64,000 nucleotides of DNA from a virus. The notes below the pieces were generated by a model, which saw only the letters and a list, made by a program, of their open reading frames with translations, was not told the DNA's origin and did no database searches. Each line of letters begins with the position of its first letter. The stretch's first letter is position 1. The stretch spans positions 1 through 64,000 of the IMG/VR virus record IMGVR_UViG_3300033148_007227. One strand, given 5' to 3'. Of the stretch, positions 1 to 6,182 are shown one piece after another. The position numbers and the translations under genes were made by a program.

Positions 1-210
1 GAGGCTGGAGCGAATATACATGCTAATGATGATTGCGCTCTCCGGTGGGCGGCTGAAAATGGGCATGTGGAAGTAGTAAAACTTTTACTCAATGCAGGTG
101 CAGATATACATGCTAAAGATGATTCTGCTCTCTGGTGGGCAATCAAAAACGATCACAAGGAAGTAGTGGAAATCTTACAGCAGGCTGGAAAGGAAAGGAG
201 AAAAAAATGA
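1..210 (+). CDS. ankyrin-repeat protein, 3' part only
   Basis: The reading frame is open from base 1 and ends at TGA 208-210, so only the last 69 residues of a longer protein are seen. It holds about two ankyrin units of the 30-residue type (DAGADIHA, then A-L-x-W-A, then ENGH-x-EVVKLLL) and ends in a helix with EILQQAGKERRKK. Ankyrin repeats are protein-binding scaffolds; the partner cannot be told from sequence. The stop overlaps the ATG of the next ankyrin gene (ATGA), so the two are translationally coupled. The 5' end lies outside the window. Confidence 0.9.
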   Translation, partial: EAGANIHANDDCALRWAAENGHVEVVKLLLNAGADIHAKDDSALWWAIKNDHKEVVEILQQAGKERRKK

Positions 211-698
211 CAAAAGAATCAATGCTGATAAATGCGGCACGTGAGGGGCGCATTGAAGAGGTAAGAAATTTGATTGATGCGGGTACGGATATCCATGTTG
301 ATGATGATTATGCTCTTCATTGTGCGGCTGTAAAAGGCCATACGAAAGTGGTGAAACTCCTGCTAGATGCTGGTGCGGATATAAATGCCGATGATGATTT
401 TGCTTTTTGCTGGGCGGCTAGAAATGGTCACGTGGATGTGGTTAAACTCCTGATCGAGGCCGAAGCAGATATACATGCTAATGGTGATTGTGCTCTTTAT
501 TGGGCGGCTGAAAATGGTCATACGGAAATAGTAAAAATCCTCCTCGATGCAGGTGCGGACATACATGCTGGTGATGATTGTGCTCTCCGCCGGGCGGCTA
601 GAAATGGTCATACCGACGTGGTTAAAATTTTACTAGATGCAGGCGCAGACATAAAGCTGATAATCAATAGCCAGGAAGGAAAGGAGAGAGAAAAATGA
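207..698 (+). CDS. ankyrin-repeat protein
   Basis: A 163-residue protein. I place the start at ATG 207, not the in-frame ATG 135, because AAGGAG lies just upstream and the resulting N-terminus MTKESMLINAAREG is shared by the neighbouring ankyrin genes. It contains four to five 30-residue ankyrin units (DAGADIHA..DYALxWAAxNGHxEVVKLLL). It ends in KLIINSQEGKEREK instead of the EILQQA helix of its neighbours, so the C-terminal cap is altered. It overlaps both neighbours by ATGA junctions. No signal peptide or membrane segment is seen. The role is unknown; known phage ankyrin proteins are thought to act on eukaryotic partners of the bacterial host. Confidence 0.9.
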   Translation: MTKESMLINAAREGRIEEVRNLIDAGTDIHVDDDYALHCAAVKGHTKVVKLLLDAGADINADDDFAFCWAARNGHVDVVKLLIEAEADIHANGDCALYWAAENGHTEIVKILLDAGADIHAGDDCALRRAARNGHTDVVKILLDAGADIKLIINSQEGKEREK

Positions 699-1156
699 CA
701 AAAGAATCAATGCTGATAAATGCGGCACGTGAGGGTTTTGTTGAAACGGTAAGGAGTTTGCTCGATGCTGGCGCGAATATCCATGCTGGAGATAATTTTG
801 CTCTCCGTCATGCGGCTGGAGAAAATCATGCGGAAGTGGTAAAGCTCCTGCTCGATGCGGGGGCGGATGTCCGGTGGGCGGCTGAAAATGGGCATGTGGA
901 AGTAGTAAAACTTTTACTCAATGCAGGTGCAGATATACATGCTGACAATGATTATGCTCTTCAGTGGGCATCTGCATATGGTCATGTGGAAGTGGTAAAA
1001 ATCCTACTCGATGCTGGTGCAGATTTACATGCTGACAATGACTATGCTCTCCGCTTGGCAACTGAAAATGGGCACAAGGAAGTGGTGAAAATCCTACAAC
1101 AAGCTGAATCGGAAAGGAGAAAAAAATGTCAAAAGAATCAAAAGAATCAATGCTGA
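695..1156 (+). CDS. ankyrin-repeat protein with a shortened repeat
   Basis: A 153-residue protein starting at ATG 695, which overlaps the previous stop. It has the shared N-terminus MTKESMLINAAREG followed by ankyrin units. Around base 870 one unit reads DAGADVRWAAENGH and lacks about eight residues (the HAxxDYAL stretch), so it is an internally deleted repeat. The C-terminal EILQQ-type helix is followed by a tail translated from the ribosome-binding region of the next gene. It overlaps the next ankyrin gene by 31 bases in another frame. Confidence 0.88.
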   Translation: MTKESMLINAAREGFVETVRSLLDAGANIHAGDNFALRHAAGENHAEVVKLLLDAGADVRWAAENGHVEVVKLLLNAGADIHADNDYALQWASAYGHVEVVKILLDAGADLHADNDYALRLATENGHKEVVKILQQAESERRKKCQKNQKNQC

Positions 1157-1401
1157 TAAGTGCGGCATATGATGGGTGCATTGAAGAGGTAAGGAGTCTG
1201 CTCGATGCCGGTGCGGACGTACATGCTGAAGATGATTGCGCTCTTCAGTGGGTGGCTGAAGAAGGTCATGCAGACGTGGTGAAAATTTTGCTCGAAGCCG
1301 GAGCAAATATACATGCTTGCAATGATTACGCTCTCCATTGGGCAACCGAAAATGGTCACACGGAGGTGGTGGAAATTTTACAGCAGGCTGGAAAACAATA
1401 A
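1126..1401 (+). CDS. short ankyrin-repeat protein
   Basis: A 91-residue protein starting MSKESKESMLISAAYDG; the KES triplet is duplicated compared with its neighbours. GGAAAGGAG lies upstream of ATG 1126. It holds only two full ankyrin units plus the ending EILQQAGKQ. It is the last of four tandem ankyrin genes. The very similar N-terminus and C-terminal cap, but different unit number, show that these genes vary by gain and loss of repeats. Confidence 0.88.
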   Translation: MSKESKESMLISAAYDGCIEEVRSLLDAGADVHAEDDCALQWVAEEGHADVVKILLEAGANIHACNDYALHWATENGHTEVVEILQQAGKQ

Positions 1402-1434
1402 TCAATAGCTGAAATTGGAAAGGAGGACAAGATA

Positions 1435-1545
1435 ATGGAGATGGAGATCAAAAATACAGATTGTAAGATGATCTGTGTGTCTATTAGTGGTAATGTTCTA
1501 AAGAGTATGACTGTTGAGGTAGTGAGAAATATAGACGATCTGTAA
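1435..1545 (+). CDS. small protein, first part of a pentapeptide-repeat relic
   Basis: A 36-residue frame starting MEMEIKNTDCKMICVSISG with a strong AAAGGAGG site eight bases before ATG 1435. It ends at TAA 1543-1545 just as the sequence turns into an N-I-D-D-L pattern typical of pentapeptide repeats. It may be translated as it stands, but the frame beyond the stop still looks coding, so it is probably the 5' part of a broken gene. Confidence 0.45.
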   Translation: MEMEIKNTDCKMICVSISGNVLKSMTVEVVRNIDDL

Positions 1546-1666
1546 GGGTTTGATTTAAATAAGGTCAACATGGAGGGTGAAATTGAAGGGATTTGATCTG
1601 TAAAGAGCAGACCTGCAAGGAGCTAAATTGAAGGAAACGGACCTGACAAACGTGGTATCAGACTAA
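1435..1666 (+). pseudogene. decayed pentapeptide-repeat gene
   Basis: After TAA 1543 the same frame continues with GFDLNKVNMEGEIEG. Then, after a +1 frame change near 1590-1595, it continues with DL, a stop at 1601-1603, and RADLQGAKLKETDLTNVV before TAA 1664-1666. The spacing of D-L and N-M/K-L pairs every five residues is that of A(D/N)LxX pentapeptide repeats. Two stops and a frame change argue for a relic. It overlaps no other gene and ends just before the ribosome-binding site of the AAA+ gene. Confidence 0.45.
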
Positions 1667-1677
1667 AAGGAGAAGAA

Positions 1678-2661
1678 ATGAAAGCGAGTCAAATTAAGAT
1701 TGCTCTAAAGGTAGCAGTAAAAGCGAAAAAGCCTGTATTTTTATGGGGTAGTCCAGGAATCGGAAAATCAGATGTGGTGAGGCAGGTAGCACATGATAAT
1801 GGTCTTGAATTGATAGATGTGCGGGCTGTACTCCTAGACCCTGTTGATCTCAGAGGAATCCCAGCAATTAACGGAGATCATAAAGCTCATTGGTGTTCTC
1901 CAGCTTTTCTACCAACGGAAGGAAACGGGATACTCTTTCTCGATGAACTTAATGCAGCTCCTCCTCTAGTACAAGCCGCTTGTTATCAGCTTGTACTAGA
2001 TCGCAAGCTCGGAGAGTATAGTCTTCCTCCTGGATGGGCTGTTGTGTCGGCTGGGAACTTGGAGAGTGATAAGGCTATAACCCACAGGATGCCGTCTGCT
2101 TTAGCAAATCGTTTTGTTCATCTTTTGTTTGATGTGGATAGAGATGATTGGATAGAATGGGCTTTGACTGCGGATGTTGTAACAGAAGTGATTTCCTTCC
2201 TTCGATTTCGTGATAATCTTCTTCATTCTTTTGATCCTAAGAAAAATGAAAAAAGTTTTCCGACTCCGAGAGCATGGGAATACGTTTCTGATCTTATAAA
2301 AGAGGGAATACCGAAGGAGATTGAGTATGATTTGATCTCTGGAGCAGTGGGGGAAGGTGCGGCGGCTGAGTTTGTTGGATTTCTTCAAGTTTATCGAAAA
2401 CTGCCTGATCCTGATTTGGTGCTTGCAGACCCAAATAATGCTCCTGTACCTGAAGACCCTGCTACATTATATGCAATCTGTGGAGCTTTGGCAAGGAGGG
2501 CTTCTAATCAAACTGTAATTAACTTACTCAAATATGCCAATCGGCTTCCTGATGAGTTCTCAGTAGTGTTGATTAAAGACTCAAAAAATTACAACCCTGA
2601 TATAACCTTTTCAAGAGGTTTTATAGAGTGGGTATCAAAACACAAGGATGTTTTGATTTAA
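1678..2661 (+). CDS. MoxR-type AAA+ ATPase
   Basis: A 327-residue AAA+ ATPase of the MoxR/CbbQ kind. Walker A is GSPGIGKS (residues 24-31), Walker B is ILFLDE (85-90) and a sensor-1-like SAGN follows. MoxR proteins are chaperone-like ATPases that usually act with a VWA-domain partner, and one is encoded two genes downstream (3895-5070). The start has AAAAGGAG immediately upstream. The length fits the family. The target remodelled by the phage pair is not known. Confidence 0.9.
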   Translation: MKASQIKIALKVAVKAKKPVFLWGSPGIGKSDVVRQVAHDNGLELIDVRAVLLDPVDLRGIPAINGDHKAHWCSPAFLPTEGNGILFLDELNAAPPLVQAACYQLVLDRKLGEYSLPPGWAVVSAGNLESDKAITHRMPSALANRFVHLLFDVDRDDWIEWALTADVVTEVISFLRFRDNLLHSFDPKKNEKSFPTPRAWEYVSDLIKEGIPKEIEYDLISGAVGEGAAAEFVGFLQVYRKLPDPDLVLADPNNAPVPEDPATLYAICGALARRASNQTVINLLKYANRLPDEFSVVLIKDSKNYNPDITFSRGFIEWVSKHKDVLI

Positions 2662-2828
2662 GTGAATCAGGGGAAAGGTGGTGATGTTTGGGATAGTAGA
2701 GCAAGGATTGTTTAAGTTCTTTTTTTAGGGGTTGCTAAAATAGACCCTTTGAGGTCCACCTGACTGAGGTTTTCTTCGGTTACTGATGATACAGAGAAAT
2801 GGATAAATTTCAAACAAAGGAGAAAAGA

Positions 2829-3857
2829 ATGAAATCGAAAGAACTGTCGGAAAAAGCAATGCTGGTAAACTTGCATATCAGTAATTGGTCAGGTCGTAAG
2901 TATGATAGAAGAGTCAGCGACATGGTGGCTGAAGAATATGGTGCTAAGCCAGAATCAGGTAGATATAACAAGTGTCTGGTAGCAAAAGATGCTATTGGGA
3001 AAGTGCAGAATATTGCTGTATTAGCTAGAAACTTTCATTATGAAAACACTCTGCCCTGGACTGATGAGGGGTCAAGAATATTACCAGTTAAAAACTTTGA
3101 CAATTATAGTAATAAACTCAGGAAGTATAGATCACAATACGAGGATGCAGTGCAAGAGTTTTGTGAGATTTATCCTACTCTTAAATCACAAGCAAAAGAT
3201 GACTTGGGAGAGTTATATAATCCTGACGACTATCCCTCTCCAGCAGATATTCCGGGAAAGTTTGATTTTCGGATCAACATCAGTCCTCTTCCTGTGTCTG
3301 ATGATTTTAGGGTAGCTTTGAATGAGGAAGATGTAAGTAAAATCAAAGATGAGATAGAGGAAAGATTGAAAGATGCACAAGACAAAGCTCTCAAAGACTT
3401 GTGGCACAGACTGTATGATGTTGTAGATAAGGTAGCTAATAGATTATCGGAGCCAGACAGAATAAATAAGAAAGGAGAAATCAAACCTCCGGTGTTCCGA
3501 AAATCTTTGATTGGGAACGTGGTGGAGTTGGTTGAGTTGCTTCCTAAACTCAACGTGACTGATGATCCTCGCCTGGAAGAGCTTCGTAAAGAAGTTGAGA
3601 AAAAATTGGCAGGTGTTGTTCCTGCTGATCTTAGGGAAGACTCTGAATATCGAAAACAGACTGCACAAGAGGCTAAGGAAATACTGAATAAAATGTCTGG
3701 ATATGTGGGTGACATCTCGGAAAAGAAAAAAGTTGAAGAGGAAAAAGAGGAAGAGGAGCAAAGTAACAGATTCCAGTGTGTTTGTGGTTTTAGATACTTA
3801 GAGGATTCTTGGCTTAAGTTCTGTCCAAAATGCAAAGAGCCAAGAGTAAAGAATTAA
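2829..3857 (+). CDS. DUF3150-like protein with C-terminal zinc ribbon
   Basis: A 342-residue cytoplasmic protein. I chose ATG 2829 over ATG 2799 because AAAGGAG sits directly before it. The N-terminal stretch LVNLHISNWSGRKYDRR resembles DUF3150 proteins, which in plasmids and phages are encoded beside MoxR and VWA genes. The middle is helical and charged. The C-terminus has a CxC..CxxC zinc ribbon (QCVCGF, then FCPKCKE). Its position between the AAA+ ATPase and the VWA protein suggests one complex. The molecular role is unknown, and the family assignment is from recall of pattern and context. Confidence 0.65.
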   Translation: MKSKELSEKAMLVNLHISNWSGRKYDRRVSDMVAEEYGAKPESGRYNKCLVAKDAIGKVQNIAVLARNFHYENTLPWTDEGSRILPVKNFDNYSNKLRKYRSQYEDAVQEFCEIYPTLKSQAKDDLGELYNPDDYPSPADIPGKFDFRINISPLPVSDDFRVALNEEDVSKIKDEIEERLKDAQDKALKDLWHRLYDVVDKVANRLSEPDRINKKGEIKPPVFRKSLIGNVVELVELLPKLNVTDDPRLEELRKEVEKKLAGVVPADLREDSEYRKQTAQEAKEILNKMSGYVGDISEKKKVEEEKEEEEQSNRFQCVCGFRYLEDSWLKFCPKCKEPRVKN

Positions 3858-3894
3858 ATGAGCTTATCAAAACAAAGTAAAAGAGAACAAAAAA

Positions 3895-5070
3895 ATGAAG
3901 AATGACAAAGCAGAAAAAAAGATCAGAAAGGCAAGGGTGGGTTTGATTCTTGAGCATCCTTTTTTTGGTTCTGTTGCTCTAAGACTCCTGCTTCTTGAAG
4001 ATACTCAGTGTGATACGATGTGGACTGATGGTGTGCATCTAGGCTATAATCCAATGTTCATCGAGAATCTGAGTTTAGGTGTCATCAAAGCAGGTGTAGC
4101 TCATGAGGTCATGCACATTGCTAGTTTTCATCACACAAGGAGACAAAACAGGGATCATCAACAGTGGAATGAGGCTGGTGATCTGGCAATTAATGGTATT
4201 CTTGATAATTGTAAATTTGAAATTCCTAAAGAGTGGCTTCTTGATCCTCAATATAAGGATAAAAGTACTGAGGAAATATATGCTCTAAGATATAGACCTC
4301 CTCAGCAGAAGAAGTCTGAAGGAAAGTTGGAAGTAGGAAATGGGTTAGGACAAGGATCAGAAAAAAGTCAAGAAGAGAAAATGATGACTTTTGGAGAGGT
4401 TAGGGATTATCCGGAAAAAGATGGAAGTGCTTCTTCTGAAGCTGAGTTGAGGAATCATGAAGCTAATGTTAAGGTGATTCTATCTCAAGCTATTCAGGCT
4501 GGTAAAAGTGCAGGATCATTATCTGCTGATTTGGAAAGATATGTTAAGGAATTACTTGATCCTAAACTTTCCTGGCAAGAGATATTGCGGAGATTTGTAG
4601 AGCAATCTGCAAAAAACGATTATTCCTGGTTCCCACCTAATAGGCGATATATTCACCAAGGACTATATCTTCCTTCCTGTCATTCAGACGAACTTGGAGA
4701 GATAGTGTTGGTTGTAGATACATCTGGTTCAATTGCTCAAAAGGAACTAGATGCTTTTGCGGCTGAGATAGGTGGGATTCTTGAAGAATTTCCTACTACG
4801 ACTCTCACAGTTATTTATTGTGATAGTCAAATAAGAAATATAGAAGAAATTACAGAACTTCCTTTAGAGCTTCATCCTAAAGGGGGAGGTGGAACCAGTT
4901 TTATACCTCCCTTCGAGTGGCTTGAGAAAGAAGGAAGAGAGCCTGTATGTTTTATATATCTTACAGACGGATGTTGTAATCTTTATCCAGAAGAACCAAA
5001 TTTTCCAGTTCTTTGGGTAGGTACTCAAGATTTTACTCCTAAATTTGGTGAATTTGTGAATTTGATTTAA
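3895..5070 (+). CDS. VWA-like protein with metallopeptidase-like domain (DUF2201 type)
   Basis: A 391-residue protein. The N-terminal domain carries HEVMH (residues 70-74) and WNEAGDLAIN (91-100), the zinc-ligand pattern of the DUF2201 putative metallopeptidase domain. A charged linker follows. The C-terminal VWA domain has the MIDAS motif DTSGS (275-279) and a later TDG. MoxR ATPases commonly pair with VWA proteins, so it probably works with the product of 1678-2661. No signal peptide is seen. Whether it is an active peptidase cannot be told from sequence. Its stop overlaps the start of a 37-residue frame (TAATG). Confidence 0.88.
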   Translation: MKNDKAEKKIRKARVGLILEHPFFGSVALRLLLLEDTQCDTMWTDGVHLGYNPMFIENLSLGVIKAGVAHEVMHIASFHHTRRQNRDHQQWNEAGDLAINGILDNCKFEIPKEWLLDPQYKDKSTEEIYALRYRPPQQKKSEGKLEVGNGLGQGSEKSQEEKMMTFGEVRDYPEKDGSASSEAELRNHEANVKVILSQAIQAGKSAGSLSADLERYVKELLDPKLSWQEILRRFVEQSAKNDYSWFPPNRRYIHQGLYLPSCHSDELGEIVLVVDTSGSIAQKELDAFAAEIGGILEEFPTTTLTVIYCDSQIRNIEEITELPLELHPKGGGGTSFIPPFEWLEKEGREPVCFIYLTDGCCNLYPEEPNFPVLWVGTQDFTPKFGEFVNLI

Positions 5071-5183
5071 TGAACAATGAAAATCTAAATAAGGAGATAA
5101 AATGTGGTAGAAGGAAGAGATTTAAAGATTGTGAAGAAAGGTTTGATGATTCAGAAAGTGCCTATAAAGTTAAAAAAGTTTAG
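5070..5183 (+). CDS. small overlapping ORF, possibly the 5' part of the next gene
   Basis: A 37-residue frame starting at ATG 5070 inside the TAATG junction with the VWA gene. Its composition is coding-like (CEERFDDSESAYKVKK near the end), and it stops at TAG 5181-5183. It overlaps the next frame, which has only a GTG start, by 80 bases. It could be a separate small protein, or it could join the next frame by a +1 shift at AAAAAAG before the stop. Confidence 0.4.
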   Translation: MNNENLNKEIKCGRRKRFKDCEERFDDSESAYKVKKV

Positions 5184-5658
5184 TTTAAGAATTAAAAAAT
5201 TTGCTCTGAGTACTTGTAAATCTCGTTTATCAAGTAAATGTGCTTTACTTATAAAAAAAGAAAGATTAGGAAAAATTGATGATTTGGGTTTTCTCTTCAA
5301 GAAGTTTAATGTGAAAAATGAAGAAATAGGAAAAATGTGGGAAGTATTTGATAAGGCTTGTAATAAAGGATATTGTAATGAAAGGTTAGCTGGTTATTTT
5401 TGTAAATCATTGAGAAATTATAGAATAAATAATTATAAAAAAAGAGTTAGGGAAGTGACTAACCCATTAAAAATTGAATTATTACCAGATCAAACAATAG
5501 ATTTGGAAAGATGTATTTATATTCAAGATAGAATCAATGCTTTTAAATTTTGGTATCCTGAATATGCTTTATTGCTTGATATGTTCTTGGGAGGAAAAGA
5601 AATAAATAGAATTTCAGTTTGGAATATGGTAGAAAAGTTTGAGGAACTTATGGTATGA
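5104..5658 (+). CDS. unknown protein, faintly sigma-factor-like
   Basis: A 184-residue basic protein. The only upstream start in this frame is GTG 5104, preceded by AAGGAG. The ATG two bases earlier reads only two codons before TAG. The stretch GYFCKSLRNYRINNYKKRV recalls sigma-70 region 2-like sequences of divergent phage sigma factors. The ending with YALLLDMFLGGKEINRIS could be a region 4-like helix pair. This is a weak resemblance, and I do not name a function. Confidence 0.6.
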   Translation: MVEGRDLKIVKKGLMIQKVPIKLKKFSLRIKKFALSTCKSRLSSKCALLIKKERLGKIDDLGFLFKKFNVKNEEIGKMWEVFDKACNKGYCNERLAGYFCKSLRNYRINNYKKRVREVTNPLKIELLPDQTIDLERCIYIQDRINAFKFWYPEYALLLDMFLGGKEINRISVWNMVEKFEELMV

Positions 5659-5787
5659 TAGGTTGTTTTGTTAGGTGTATTTGTCAATGATTAGATTTTT
5701 TGTAAATGTTTTTGAATAATCTCGTAGTGAGAAAAAAAAGGATAAATGGTAATTCAGGAGACTAGTTGAAAAAAGGAGGAAAGGATT

Positions 5788-6120
5788 ATGAGGACAATGA
5801 CAATAATGGGTTTGACATCAGAAGCAGAGAAATGGTTACAAATAAATGCGGAAGAAGAAGTTGATTTACTTTGTCCTAATTGTAGATGTGTAATTTCTAA
5901 AAAATTAAAGTATGAGATTTATAGTACTCCTGATTGTTGGTATGGGGAAGGTCCTTCTCTTAAGAAGTATAGTTTGAAGAATGGGGGAATAGCGAGGGAA
6001 ATAATCCAGAGTAATAGTTGGTCTTCTGGTCCTTGTATCTTTTTATGTCTTGAAGTGGAGGATTCAGGTGGGACTAGAAAAATGTTTCAATGGCCTGATG
6101 AAGAATTAAATGAAGTGTGA
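5788..6120 (+). CDS. hypothetical protein with CxxC pair
   Basis: A 110-residue protein with AAAGGAGGAAAGGATT before ATG 5788. It has one CPNC (residues 30-33) and further cysteines in TPDCWYG and GPCIFLCLE, so it may bind zinc. I do not recognise the family. It lies between the sigma-like gene and the reductase gene, with a 129-base AT-rich gap upstream. Confidence 0.7.
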   Translation: MRTMTIMGLTSEAEKWLQINAEEEVDLLCPNCRCVISKKLKYEIYSTPDCWYGEGPSLKKYSLKNGGIAREIIQSNSWSSGPCIFLCLEVEDSGGTRKMFQWPDEELNEV

Positions 6121-6182
6121 GAGTTTAAGAATGAAATGTGAATAAGAGTTTATTAATGAATTTAAGATTGAGGAGGATAAAA

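Larger units (their letters stand above)
1..1390 (+). repeat. tandem array of about 90-bp ankyrin-coding units (locus 1)
   Basis: The ankyrin genes are built from a near-regular 90-bp unit (30 codons). Some copies are identical over long stretches: 74 bases at 41-114 match 870-943 exactly. The related second locus is at 21344-23035. Such identity gives a substrate for recombination within and between loci. Confidence 0.85.

Noticed and set aside
363-611. Long open frames on the minus strand inside the ankyrin genes
   Set aside because: They are antisense shadows created by the repeat periodicity, rich in R-P-x-E-S and I-x-S-M repeats, with no ribosome sites and full overlap with strong + strand genes. 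The same holds for the other minus-strand frames in the window.
2662-2828. Possible terminator or small gene between the AAA+ and DUF3150-like genes
   Set aside because: Only a 4-bp GACC/GGTC hairpin without a T run and a 15-codon frame were seen; neither is convincing.
5659-5787. A gene or promoter in the 129-base spacer before 5788
   Set aside because: Only very short frames and a weak TTGTCA/TAAATG pair are present; it shows nothing beyond the ribosome site of the next gene.
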